From contig CM119269.1 of NCBI GenBank assembly GCA_051294375.1, positions 16,575,818-16,639,817 on the forward strand: a DNA stretch of 64,000 nucleotides, read 5' to 3'. Positions 18,971 through 32,026 of this stretch are shown one piece after another. The notes beneath the pieces are model-generated. The model saw only the letters and a program-made list of their open reading frames with translations, did no database searches and was not told where the DNA came from. The position numbers and the translations under genes were made by a program. This stretch comes from Paraspadella gotoi. Lineage: Eukaryota; Chaetognatha. The first letter of the stretch is position 1; every line of letters starts with the position of its first letter.

Positions 18971-19114
18971 NNNNNNNNNNNNNNNNNNNNNNNNNNNNNN
19001 NNNNNNNNNNNNNNNNNNNNNNNNNNNNNNNNNNNNNNNNNNNNNNNNNNNNNNNNNNNNNNNNNNNNNNNNNNNNNNNNNNNNNNNNNNNNNNNNNNNN
19101 NNNNNNNNNNNNNN
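18971..19114. other. Assembly gap (144 Ns)
   Basis: The gap lies inside a CT array. The first about 100 bases after it (19115-19215: GAAATATCTGTACAAGATGA and on) are nearly identical to 25309-25412, where they also follow a GA array. The gap therefore marks a mis-join or an unresolved repeat. Confidence 0.97.
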
Positions 19115-19261
19115 GAAATATCTGTACAAGATGAAGGAAAGAGAGGGAAAGGGGAAGGGTGGTGGGGGAAGGAAAAGAGAGGAACATTGAGGTGAGTGGA
19201 GAGGAGAGCAAGAGAGATATGGAAGATAGAGATATAACGTGATGCCTGTGAGTGGTTCATC

Positions 19262-21787
19262 TGGTTATTGACTCTCACGTTAATTATCTTACCAATCGGC
19301 CGATTCCTGCAACAATCCTTACCAGCATGATGCAACATAGACCTTCATGCCAGTTACAGGACACTCTGATAGAATATGATCATGCCTAAACGTTCGACAA
19401 GCTAATCATGTGCGATTATGTTGGAGCTCATAGGCTGCTGGTAGCGCGGTGCATCTGGCTTTCGACGGTGCGGAGCACCACGTGCGAACCGCGAGCCGCC
19501 AGATGGGCGTCGAGACGTAATAATCGCCCCGCGTGAATAAAAGGTTTCGCGCGGACGACGATGACGAACGACGACGGTGAAAACGACTAAAACGACGAAT
19601 GATATACGAGGAAAAAGATGACAACGACGAAGACGACCAACAATTATGCACAATGACAAAGAAGGTGATGACGTCGACGATAAATGACAACACATGAGAC
19701 GATGAAAGATGATGACGACAGACGACGACCGCCGACGATTTTTTTCCCCTAGGATTTTTCATCGAAGAGTGAAAATCGATTAAGGCGAAAAATAAATTGT
19801 TGGGAGAGTGAAACAATAAAAGGTACGAATTTCCCGCGAGGATGAAATTTCGTTCTAAATAAACTCGTTTCCGGGAAAGTGAGGAATATTCATCGTTTTG
19901 GAAGCGAAGTAAAATTTCGAACCGAAGCGGATGCCTGACGAGAAATCGGGAGCTTGGTTGGTCCGCTTTTGTTCCGGATTTAGAACCTCGGCCGGCGTGA
20001 GCGTCTCGTACACGGTCGGAGATTAAACAATAAAAATAATGACTGAAATCCGTGATGACGAAGACGGAAAATTTTTCACCAAAAACAACAACGACTAAAA
20101 CAACAACGACAACCTCCACAATCTTCTTCGTTTTCACAGCGAGAATGTTCGAACGAGATTTCCGCCTTCGTCGCTGAATTGTGGAGAAGGAGACAACAGA
20201 AAGAAGACTGTACAGGCGAGAAAGTAAACAAATAGAAAACAAGGTGCTGATATTTCATATATCACCAGCGTTTCCACATACTAGTTCGGTTTGTTCTTAA
20301 CTCTTTCTATTCATTCTCATCCTCCTCCGACCTGTTCGATCCTCATATCGAGTTTAAGGGAAGCGCCTTTTTTGGACCACTTTCCAACTCGGAAACGGTC
20401 AGATCTTCGAAAACTCTTATTTAGTCGCTGAAACTTTTTTCTGTAACACTTTATTAGTTTTTAAAAACCTTATTTTTTTTAAAAATTAAATAAGGACGAA
20501 CAGACATAACACGAGAGGAAAGCATATTTTTTCTTGTACCGTCGAAGTCGGGTTCCGCGACCTATAACAAAAAAAACAAAATACAAATAAACAATCGAAA
20601 GATTTGAACTGAGTTGTGCTGAAGATTGTATATCGCGGCTTAAAAATTTAAAGCGATTTTACTAAACAATAATAAATAAAAAGAGAAAAACTAAATAGGA
20701 ATTTTGCTGCGTGTTAAGATATTTATATTTAAATTATATTTGTGATAAACTACTCTGCTTTAATTTTTCACTTTTTAAAATTTTTGTAAAAAAAAGGAAA
20801 ATGGTTTTTTAAAATGTCGCGGCTTGGAGAAATCCTGTTTTTTTGGTTGGGGCTTATCGTCGACAAATTCTGTTGTTTACGCGTAAAAAGGAGAGAGAGA
20901 GGGGAAGAGAGAAGAAGAGAGAGAGAGAGAAGAGGAAGAGAGAGAGAGAGAGAGATGAAAATTGTTATACATACGTGAATTTCGTGATAAATCTTGGCAG
21001 AATACCCCCAAGCGAACATAATCTAATTAACGCTGAAAGAACTTGACTGAAGCTTGTAGTGTAATGCTATGTTAATTATCTTGTTATAGATGGAGCTAAA
21101 AGCCAACCATATCGTGTCCAAAGTCATATTTTATTTATTTATAAATGAAAAAATTTTATATTTCATATTTTTTATATTTCATAAATACAAATGTTAGCGC
21201 GAGCCTTACCACGTTGCTTCCTAATGTAACATTGCTCTTTTAATTTCTCATAAGCCAATATCTTGATGACGCGTATTTTAATTTATACTTCCCCAAGTAA
21301 AACCTTATATGATGGATTTTCATCTCAGATATTACTGGTTATTTTTAATCCTAAAACATTGTAATAATGTTAACTCCAGCGAAATACACCGAGATCTATC
21401 CAGCACACATCTCTTCGTATTTTGATCATAATACTATAAGGGAGCGATCCTTATATACTATTGAAAGACAGTTCATGATAAAAATATTATAGATCAATTA
21501 ATGGATAAAAGCAGGTACTCTGGAAGAATTGGAAGAATTTGAAAATAAAATTCGAATAAAAATACAAAGAAAACCGGCAACAAACACCACAACAAAACAA
21601 AAACTACAACACGACAACATTGTCGACGCAAGCGGACGACGGTTTAACCTCTCAACCCTAAAATCTCCAGCACCTTATTGATTGCGGCAAAGGAAAGGAA
21701 CAGTCAAACAAAAGATGACTTTTTGATGCATCTCTTTGATGCGGGATCGATTGGGAAAAGAGCCAACTCAAGTTTCTGCAATAGTGT

Positions 21788-21825
<38 letters not shown>

Positions 21826-23044
21826 CTCTCATCTCTCTCTCTCTATCTCTCTCTCTCTCTTCTCAACTCCACCGTTCTAACTATTCTCATATAACCGCCA
21901 CCATAAGGAATGGTCTTCAAAGAAGCCCGGTTATTGTTTGTTTTTCGTCAGAACACAAATGCATTGCAGATAGTTCCTCTTTCGAAAAACGACAGCAGCG
22001 TCTTTGTTTTCTTCTTAGGCGTCCGAGTCATTTTTTGTTGGACGTCGTCGTTATCGTCTCTGTCCTATTCGTTTCCAGTAATGTCCTATAACGATCGTTT
22101 CGTCGGTTATGAAACAGTTGACTGTTTCATGAGACTTGCGTCACAATTCGCGAGTTCGATATTCAAATTACGTTACGGTCGCCTGGAAAGTAACTTGCAA
22201 TCAAAACGCAGTATATTTACAGTATATATATACTGCAAACAGACTTCAACTGCTTTCAGTAATCTTCAGTAGGATAAATCAAAGGAAGCAAATTTTTTCT
22301 CCATTTCTCTTGGACGCAAATCTGAAGATGACGGCTGGCCCAGCGAAGACGATCACATAATGGCAACGATGACGAAGAACCGAAAATAATGACAATGAAG
22401 ATGGGTGATGACATAGAAAATAAGTAAACCCGCGATATTTCTTGATAATAATAAATATGACTGTACCAATAAAACGGTAAGCGATAACAACCCCATATGA
22501 TGATGACAGAAGATGACGAGAATAATGACAATGAACGACGAAAAAAGTAGACTATGACGATGAGTGAGAATGTCACCAAAATGACAATGACGACGGTGAC
22601 GCCTTCAAAACTGAACGACGACGAGATGACGTTAAACAAATCGACCCCAAAGAGGAGATTAAAAGCGAGATGGGCGATTGGAATTCCAGAAAACACTGGT
22701 ACCACCAGTGCGCAGAGAAAATTTTCTTAATTTCTCTTTTTCTCTCTCTCTCTCCTCTCTTTCTCTCTCTCCTACTCTATTCTCTCTCTCTCTCGTTTCA
22801 TTCTTTCTTTTTTTCCTTATTATTATATTAATCTCAATTCTCACCTACTCTTTTTTTCATTTTTGCCAAAAGGGGGACTTTTTCAAAAATTCAAATTACA
22901 GATGATGTGACGCTTGCTTCTAATCTTGAGATTATAAAAGAAGCTCCAAAAGGCGAATAGAAATTCGTCCAATCAGATTAAGTAGCGGGGTTAAAAAAAA
23001 CGGAAGAGAGTGAGGAGAGAGAGAGAGAGGGGAGAAGGAGAGAG

Positions 23045-23094
<50 letters not shown>

Positions 23095-24015
23095 GAGAGT
23101 GAATTACTACCGAAGGCACCAGCTATTACGAAAAAAAAAAAAAAAAAAATTAAATCAGTACGATAGGCCGATATAAGAAACTCCGCAGCCCGCCCTTCAA
23201 ACATTGCCCAAATCATCGCCGACCATAACACGAGTTATCAGCCTTTGCCGGATTTCCGGCGAGGATTTTCCGGAAAGTGAGCGACCTGTTCTCGGCAGTG
23301 AACCAGCCAATAGCCAGGGCAATAACGGGAGAATACGTGGACCAATATGGAAATGAGAGAGGAAAGGTAATCCTAAATATGTATTACTTATACAATACAA
23401 TACAATATACATTGTATAATCCCGCACAAATATTTATAGCAATATATAAATTCATTAGGGGTTAACCAAAGGTACAAAAAATTTGATACAAAATGGTATG
23501 AAAATGTAATGTAATCTGTAATTCCTGTAGAGGTATTCAGTTTCTTTGCGGTTTTCAAAGTTTTCGCAGATAAGCAGAACGAATGTTGAGCAGCCGATCG
23601 GTGAATTTTCCATCGGAGAAATATAACACGGAAAAGCTTTTATAGGTTTAGAAAAAAATATTGGCACTAAACGCCACAGTCGAAATAACAAGATTCGGGG
23701 TGTATGGCATTTTTCTGGGCGGGAAATGAATTGAAGGAAACATTTTATGGATAGAAATGAAAATTTCTTAAAAAAAAAAAGAAATAAATTAGAACGGGAA
23801 CTGTGTAGTCAACGGAATCGTGATGAAAAAAAAGAACATTTTGGAGGAAAGAAAAAAATGAGGTCCTCGTTCATCTCGATCGAAAAATTCAAAAATGTTT
23901 TTTTCTTGGGCGCCACCGACGGTTCAACGGCCCCGGCGAGGCAACTGCATTTAGAAACATCTCTCTCTGCTCTCTTTCTCTCTTTCTTTTCTTCTCTTCT
24001 CTCTCTCTTTCTCCT

Positions 24016-24052
<37 letters not shown>

Positions 24053-24090
24053 ATTCTCTCATCTCTCTCTCTCCTCTTTCTCTCTTTTAT

Positions 24091-24136
<46 letters not shown>

Positions 24137-25135
24137 GGTCTTTTCTCCTCTCTCTCTCTTTCTCTCTTCGCCCCATCCTTTCTCTCGTCTCTCTCATCTC
24201 TCTCTCTCTCTCTCATCTCTCTCTCTATCCCCTCTTTCTTCTCTTCCCTCTCTCTATCATCTTCTCTCTCTCGTCTCATCTCCCTCTCTCGTCTGCTCTC
24301 TCTCTCTCTCTCTCTCTATCTCCTCTCTCTCCTCTTCTCTCCTCGTCTCTCTCTCTCTCTCTCTCTTCTCTAAAATCCTTCTCTCTCTATCTTCCTCTCT
24401 CTCTCTCTCTCTCTCTCACTCTCATATTTTTTTTTTCTTTCTCTTTCTTTCTCCCACTCCCACTTCCTTACCTCTAATTAAAGTGTGATTCTGAGTCGTC
24501 GTCGTCGGTCGGTCCGTCGTCGTCGTCGTCGTCGTCCTCTTGTGGGAAATTTTTTCAGCGAGAATTCAGTGTCCGAAAACGAAGAAGCCAGAAGTCAATC
24601 GCTTTTCCTCCCTTTTTTCCTCGGCGTCGCCGGCCTCCACGCGATACATACGGAGTTCCCTCTCCGAAGGCCTTCATTACATCGCAGGGGGAGTGCCGCA
24701 TCGGTCGTGCGCTATCGAAGGGAAAGAGAATTTGAAGAGGGTTAGAATCGGTTGGGTTTTAAATCGAGGGAAGGCAATAGAATCAAGAGAATACAGAATT
24801 TAGGGTCTACTAAATTCGAAAAAAGAAAAAATTAGGATATGGAAACAGTATTGAGATGTTAGACACTTGTATGGAAAAATCTGCAACATAAAAAGGTTAT
24901 ACAAGTTATAGCAGGGAACATATCGATTTTTTCTTTCCTTTTAAGCAAGAACTCCCACGTGAATTGGAGCGAAAGACCTTTTGTCATTGGAATAATAATG
25001 AGGGAGTTCACACCCTGCATATTATGCGGCTTCTCCCTCTCGTGCTCTTCTCCTCCCTCTTCTTCCCTTCTCCTCTCTCCTCTCTCTCTCATCTCCTCTC
25101 TCTCTCTCCTCCTCTCCTCTCTCCCTCTCTCACTC
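19262..25135. repeat. Duplicated block, copy 2 (indel-rich)
   Basis: Second copy of 13829-18970, longer by about 0.7 kb. Differences are mostly single-base insertions and deletions spread evenly, including inside homopolymers and trinucleotide runs, and its CT array is much longer. That pattern resembles uncorrected long-read sequence rather than evolutionary divergence, in which substitutions would dominate. No gene is supported. Confidence 0.8.
23958..24423. repeat. Expanded, interrupted CT array
   Basis: About 465 bp of CT units with many interruptions. The corresponding array in the first copy is about 85 bp (18268-18352). It may be real length polymorphism or sequencing error. Confidence 0.85.
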
Positions 25136-25266
25136 GCCGCTTCAACATAGGATATTCACAATATTTCCGCCTTTGCGGATTTTCCTGAGACGGAAAGTCA
25201 AAGGAAAAATAGTATCGATTTAAATACCCTCTCAAAAGGGAGAGAGAGAGAATAGAGAGAGAGAGA

Positions 25267-25313
<47 letters not shown>

Positions 25314-25529
25314 CTGTACAAGATGAAGGAAAAGGAGGGGAAAGGGGGAAGGGTGGTGGGGGAAAGGAAAAAAAAAGAGAGGAACATTTTGAGGTGAGTG
25401 GAGAGAAGAGCTCTGAATGAGAGCATTTAAAGGAAAGTAAGGAAATGGAAGGGATGAATTTAAAGGGCGGGAGTGAATGGCCGAAATGGTTTTGAGTAAA
25501 GAATAGTGGGTCAAAAGAAAAAAATGGAA
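25136..25529. other. GA tract and continuation after the duplicated block
   Basis: Unique sequence, then a GA array (about 25230-25308), then the stretch 25309-25412 that is repeated at 19115-19215. No gene is supported. Confidence 0.5.
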
Positions 25530-25638
25530 GAGAAAAGAAAGAAAGAAAGAAGAAAGAAAAGAAAAGAAAGAAAGAAAGAAAGAAAGAAAGAAAAAAGAAA
25601 GAAGAATAAATAAAATAAAATAAATAAAATGAATAAAA

Positions 25639-25669
<31 letters not shown>

Positions 25670-25836
25670 ATATAAATAAATAAATAAATAAAAATAAATA
25701 ATAAATAAAAATATAAATAAATAAAATAAATAAATAAATAAAATAAAATAAATAATAAATAAATAATAAATAAAATAAATNNNNNNNNNNNNNNNNNNNN
25801 NNNNNAAATAAATAAATAAATAAATAAATAAATAAA
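25530..25836. repeat. AAAG then AAAT array with a 25-N gap
   Basis: AAAG units (25530-25605) give way to AAAT/AAAATAAAT units up to 25836. Ns occupy 25781-25805 inside the array, so its true length is unknown. Confidence 0.95.
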
Positions 25837-27399
25837 TGAATGAATTAAGGAAGAAAATAGTAACAAGAGTAAAAAGAATTAAATCTTATAAAATGAAGAA
25901 AAGAGAGAAAATCTCCAAAAAATGTTTATTTCCTCATAAAAATTGAGTAACTGGAATTTACTTGAAGTTAACGTTAATGCTTCACGCATCTCAAGGTTCT
26001 CGCTAAGAAATTAGGAATGGGATAATTCACCAGTGGCTGTACTTCAACCGCTGGGAACGAGAGGTTGGGGAAGTGTTGGGGGTCGTAGGTTCTTTCGTGT
26101 TGTGGGGGAATTTTTCGAGTGGCTAAAGAGGGTCAGGCCTTCCCTGAGTTCATTGACTCGATACAAAGACGATGGGAGCCTCAAAGACTCGAGGAAAAAG
26201 AGATCTTAGTACATGTAAACAAACTTTTTTTCATTATTCACTATTGTTATCTTCAGTGAAAATTGTATTTAATTGTATTTAATATTTTATTTATATAAGT
26301 TTCATCTCCTTTGATTAAGTGTTAACCCCTGCGATACCGTAGATGTACGATTGTACGTACGTTGCGCTTGAACTGTGATTTAAAACCGAAATTTAAAAAT
26401 TAAATCCTGGATCGAACCGAGGTCCTTGACTCTTGAGCGCTTTCGTTCCGACGAGACTCCCAGACAAACAAGAACGAAGTCGAAGAGGAAACAAACAAAG
26501 CAAACGAAGCAGACGAAGTCAACGACGCCATCGACGAGAAAAAAACAAGAGAACAACAACGAATCATTCGGGTTTTTTTTTTTTAATTAATATTTTTATT
26601 TTTATTTTCATATTTATTAAAAAAATGTAGCAAATTTATTTTCCCGCGCCCGGAGTCAACAAACTTTCGGGATCGGGATCCATTAGAAATTTGTACGGTT
26701 TTCAAATATTTATTTCAGCACATAATAATATATATATATATAGAACTCTTCTTTAAAGAAGAAAAAAAGAAAGATGGCCGAGGAGCTTCATCATTAAAAG
26801 AGAAAACGTGATTTATGAAAAAGAGGAAGTGAGCTTAAGTGGGAGCAACGAGCGGCGACTCTAACTCCCTGGCGACTGGATGGCACAGTCAACAAGGACG
26901 ACAACAAGGCCATATTTGGGCAACGGTGCCACCCACCCGCTCCGGAATACATATTCCGACGGAGCGGGCGGTTGGGGGTGAATTTGAGTCCAACAGGGGG
27001 CGGGGAGGATCGGAGAACAGGGGGCCAGGGAAACTCGGACGGAAAACCCTGTTTTTTTTTCATTTCACCAGCAAATATTTACATAGATGTATGTACGTTG
27101 CGCTTGAAAGATTAAATTTACAGTAAGAAAAACGCGTTTGCTTATTAACGCATACATTTACTGTAAAAAATCTGACAAATTATCTTTTGTTAGGTCATTA
27201 TCTCAAACAACGTCTTCTCAAATTTGCTCTACATTTGCCTGTATCCCCCACTCACCTCGTCTCGTCCCATTTTTCCTGCAGATATGTGTTAAAAGACGAT
27301 GACGCTGAAAAAGTAGATTATTTTCTCCTCTCCTAAATTTTCCCACGTTTCCCAGTTACATCCAGGGATTTTCCAGTTACGTCCGGGTTCGGCGTCTGA
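25837..27399. other. Non-coding, no supported gene
   Basis: Mixed composition. The motif GTACGTTGCGCTTGAA occurs twice (about 26357 and 27092), hinting at a short dispersed repeat. A GC-rich stretch at 26840-27050 is open on both strands but resembles nothing known. A B-box-like GGTTCGATCC on the minus strand near 26410 is not part of a tRNA that folds. Confidence 0.35.
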
Positions 27400-28385
27400 A
27401 CAAAGAAAAACCGCGAGAGATGAAAGCCTTTTTTGTTCTTGTTGTTGTTGTTCTTTTTTTCTCCGTTTCTCTTTTGTTTCTGGCGGAGACGTTTTTCAGC
27501 GGACCGACGGCGACGACGACGACGACTCCGAGTCAAAGATGGCGCGCGCGCGCAAAATGGCCGCCCGATGTCGCATTTCGTCAAAAGAGACGAGAAAGGA
27601 GAAGACGGGTTTTTTTTTTCTCTCTCTCACTCTCTGCAGCGGATCAAAGAAGATCTTATCACTCCCGAACGAAAGAGAGAGCGAGAGAGAGGGAGAGTGA
27701 GAGGGAGAGAGAGAGGGAGAGAGAGAGGGAGTGTGAGAGAGATAAGGAGAGGAGAGGTTGGCTAAGATTATGGGGACGAGGAATGGTTATTGGTTAGGTA
27801 GGCGGTCTGTTTACGTGTCCAGGCGAGGGCGTTATACATATAGAGAGAGAGACTCTGAAAGAGAGAGACAGAGTGATGACGTTGTATCGGGTGAGTTTTA
27901 TCGAGGATCAGATCTTCATCCCCGCTCGAGCGCTTTTTCGTCGCCGAGGGAGACGAAAGAGAGGGACGGAGAGGGAGTGACGGGAAAATGGAGAGGGTTT
28001 CTGATAGAGACAGAGTGAGGGAAAGGCGAGAGAGAGAGAGAGAGATGGGAGCCACGAAGACGCGAGAGAAAGAGCGAGAGCGATAAGACGACCTCGGAGT
28101 TGAAGGCTCGACGGTTGACCCGGCGTAGTTTTCTCGTCTCTCTCTCTCTCACTCTCGCTCGCTACTCCTCGCGTCCCCGGGGTCCAGTTTCCGCGCTTCT
28201 TCCCGGAAGGAAAAAAAGGGGGAGGGGGAGAAGGGGTTGTTGGGACGGGCCAAGTTGGTCGGAATATTTCGCGGATCCGGGTCCTGGTCCCGGGTTCGAA
28301 TCCTTATGAAGAGACGATCGTTCCTTTTTTTTAATCTTTTTTTATCGAAGGGCAGCGTTGTTTATTAAGAGTTGGGGCTGAGGGG

Positions 28386-28393
28386 TATATAAG
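28386..28393 (+). promoter_or_regulatory. TATA-box-like element
   Basis: TATATAAG flanked by G-rich sequence (GGGG before, GAGG after), the classical setting of a strong TATA box. The first ATG downstream (about 28482) gives only a 12-codon frame. No coding exon follows that I can support, so this may be fortuitous. Confidence 0.25.
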
Positions 28394-29040
28394 GAGGTGG
28401 ATGGATGGGTTGATAAGTGGAAGGTGTAAGTTTGTGGGATTGGTATTATATTGTTTGTTTGTGTTTTTATATTTTTACGAAATGTTGTTTCGAGACGTTC
28501 TCAACGACGAGTATGAATGAAGACCTAGTCGTTCCTTATGTTGATCAATTTTATGTTTAGTTTTTGGTAGTTGTTTTGTTTTTTGTTTTTTTTTAAGTAC
28601 ATTCGGGGTTCGAATTCTCCAAAACGACGAGTCAAACGAAACAATTTTGTTAGCCGATATAGGGGGCGGGAAGAAAAACTAGAGAAAAAAAAACAAAAGA
28701 AAAAAAACAACATTAATACATTTTTTGGATTGATTTGGGGTAATAAAAAATTAAAAAAACGATCTTGAGTACATCGAGGCTTCCGAGAGTACAAAAAATA
28801 AGAAAAGTCCCCCATAAAAAAAATCAAGACTTTTTATTTCCTTTTCTTTTTTTTTTCTCCTTCGTCTTCTCGAAATAAGGAAATCGTAATGAGAGAGAAA
28901 AACGGGAGGAAAGTCTTGGAGACGGGAGGCAGAGAGAGAGCGCGTGCGAGCCGGAAGACGGAGGAGGAGGAGGAGGAGGAGGAGGAAGAGACGACGACGG
29001 AGGGAGGAGGGAAAGATCGAGGAGGAAAGTGAGAGAGAGA

Positions 29041-29066
29041 GAAAAAAAAAATAACAACAAAAAAAA

Positions 29067-29098
<32 letters not shown>

Positions 29099-29133
29099 AA
29101 AAAAAAAAATAAAAAAAAAAAAAAAAAAAAAAA
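29041..29133. repeat. Long A-rich homopolymer tract
   Basis: About 90 bases of A with a few T, C or G interruptions, preceded by a GGA trinucleotide run (about 28963-28985). It may be the tail of a retroposed sequence or simple slippage. Confidence 0.8.
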
Positions 29134-30702
29134 CTCCCCAGCAACAAACATGGTCACGAGCAGGGGAAGACAAACAAAAACCCGTCGTCCTACGACCCTG
29201 GACAGACAAGTGAGAAAGAGACGCAGAAAGAGAGAGAGTGGGAGCAGAGAGGGGACCCCAGGGAAGAGCCGGGTGGGATCCCCTGACACGGGGGTCGGAG
29301 GGAGACGAGACCAGCAGGGAGAGACTCGAGGGGAGGGGGACGGAGACGGAGTAGCGCGGAGGAGGAGGGGGCTGGTAGTTGACGCGTTCCGGACCCCGAG
29401 TACGGCGACTGATGACCGGGAGGAGAAAAGAGGGGGACTGAAAGAAGCGGGGTATTGGTGGCTCTTATCTGTTTGATAATACCCATTGGATACTGGCAAT
29501 CCGAAACGTACACGAACTTGAGTGCGGAAGGACAACGCCAAGAGAGAGAGACATCGACAAACCGCAGGAAGTGGCACCGACCTGAGATCGCGTCGCCCGT
29601 GGAGAGCAGAGCGCGGGAGAGACGAGGAGGACGAGCCACATTGTGTGGTGGTGTGCAAAGAGATCGACGGAGAGAAAACTCTTGAGAAGGCAGTGGGGAT
29701 CGAGATGCCTGAGGACGCCGAGAGAGGAGGAGCAGACACTACCCCTGCTCTGTACGCCGAAGGGACGGAGTCCCGGAGAGAGAGCCTGGAGACGAGACCG
29801 AGAGACGAGAGAAGAGGATACTACCTAGACGCCTCGAAGCGCCGACTGAGAACAGACCACGGTCGGTACGAGGGGTGAGGGAGCGGGAGCGAGGAGAACC
29901 ATATATGATGAGGATGGAGACCGGGCGACGGGAAAGAGAGAGGAAAAAGAACGCCGGCGATCCGTGGAAATTGTAATTGTGCGTTTTGTCGTGTTCGCGA
30001 TTCCAATGTATAATTAATATTTACTTTTCTGATATCATAACCATGTGATGGTGCGACATCAGACTTAGTTACTAGCGATTCGGGAAAAGAACGGAAAAAA
30101 AACACCGGAGTGGGAACGCTCTCAAGTCGCCGGCTTCGCTGAGACCTTACGACCGGATAAAGACCCCTTCGGCGTAATACCGACCGACACTATGTGAGGG
30201 AAGAAACCACCAGAACGAAGAGACCGCAGCGGCCACGGGAGGAGATACACGGAGAGAGAGAGAGAGAGGAGATGAGAAGATAGGATGTCGAGGAGACGAC
30301 GAATTGACAGATTGAGTCCCGTTCCGCTCGTCGATGATTATTGTGTTGTGAGAGGGTGCGAGTGTGGGTGAGACGATGAGAAAGGGGAGAAGCAGACTGG
30401 ATGAATGAGCGAGAGACGAGGGGTTTCATAAGGAAACACGGCGGGCATGTGTGTCTGATGGTTGTGCAAGAGCGAGGGATACAGGTGGCAAGTCAATTGC
30501 GAGTGGGTGGTGCCTTCCTTCCTCTTCTTGCTTTTCGTTTTCTCCCGCCCGCTCTCTCTCTCTCTCTTCTCTTTTTCCACGCCTCTCCTCTCCCCCTCTC
30601 TTCTCTCTCCCCCCAGCTTTCCCTTCCCGTTACTTCGTCGATGGAAATTAAGTGACGGGTCATTGCAATGCTTTTCCTTTCTTCTCCCGTCCGACCTCGT
30701 TT

Positions 30703-31080
30703 GTAATTCTTTATCCTTTTGTCTTTCTTCTTTTTCTTGTTTGTAATTCTTTATTCTCTTTTCTTTCTTCTTTTTCTTTTTTGTAATTCTTTATCATTTT
30801 ATCTTTATTCCTTTACTTTTTTGTAATTTTTTAGCCTTTTATTTTTTTTTCTTTTCCTTTTTTAGAATTCTTTATCCTTTTATCTTTCTTATTTTCTGTT
30901 TTTGTAATTCTTTATCTTTTTATCTTTCTTCTTTATCCTTTCTTGTAATTCTTTATCCTTTTATCTTTCTTTTTTCCTTTTTTGTAATTCTTTATCCTTT
31001 TATTTTTATTTTTATTTTTAAATCTTTCTTCTTTTCCTTTATTGTAATTCTTTATCCATTTATCTTTCTTTTTGCCTTTT
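30703..31080. repeat. Minisatellite with about 40-bp units
   Basis: About nine imperfect copies of a T-rich unit anchored by TTTGTAATTCTTTATCC followed by TTTTATCTTTCTTC and a variable pyrimidine stretch. It is tandem and same-strand, with no coding potential. Confidence 0.85.
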
Positions 31081-31986
31081 TTTTTCCCAACTTATTTCCT
31101 CGAAGCATTTTCGCACTATCGCAGTCCAAATGTCTTTTTCTCTAAAATTCTAAATTTAAAGTCTGACGTCATTTAAGACGCAATGCTTTTCTTTTCTCTT
31201 TCCTTCTCTCTTTCCTCGTTCTCTTACAACTTTCAACTTTCAACTTGATTTCTACTTTTATTTTCTTTCCTTCCTTCTCTACTTCATTTTCGGCTTTTTT
31301 TCTTTTAATTTACTTATTTATTTATTTTCATTTCGACAAGAATCTTCATTCTATAAAATATTTATATTGGTTGTACCAATTTCATAAACGACAATCCGAA
31401 TGAATCGTATGAATTTAAGTCGTTTTTTTTTAGTCAAATATTAAATAACCACTACTCAAACGTTCATATACTAATTAATAAATGTCCTTTACCAGTCGCT
31501 ACCTTTTTCCCGTTAATCTGCAGGACGATTTTTCTGGATAGCAAATATGCATCAGCGCAATTGCATTCGTTCGTTTCCTTTCCCCCCCCACATTCCGGCT
31601 GTCGAACAACAAAACTGTCGAACTCTCTCTCTCTCTCTCAGACCGATTGCCTTTCGAGTCAATCAAGAAGGGAGGCGGAGAAAGCCGGAGAATATGTCGA
31701 GACGGAGGTAACGGAGCTCAATAAGTTTTTGTCGAGGTATTCACTATTCGGACCATCAAAAATAGACTTTGGCCTTTACGATTAAGTCTGGTGGATGGAA
31801 AAATTTAAACACGTCATCGTAAGGACCTTTATATAGTTAATAGTTATTGGGACTCGTAGTTAATGGGAGCCGTAATTATACTTATTGCATAGGATAATCA
31901 CTCAGCCAGAGTTAGATTATAACCCAAACCTCATTGGCGATGCATAATAACGGCGACCTATCAGATTCTTTTTTTCAGTTTTTGGT

Positions 31987-32026
<40 letters not shown>

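Larger units (their letters stand above)
27400..30660. promoter_or_regulatory. GC- and CpG-rich block, possible promoter or 5' region
   Basis: Base composition changes sharply here: CpG-rich and purine-biased, between AT-rich flanks. AAGATGGCGCGC and AAAATGGCCGCC near 27534-27562 resemble YY1-type sites found at housekeeping promoters. Many long frames exist on both strands, but all are Arg/Glu/Ser-rich low complexity and none shows a domain. A 5' exon of a gene on either strand could hide here; I cannot define one. Confidence 0.3.
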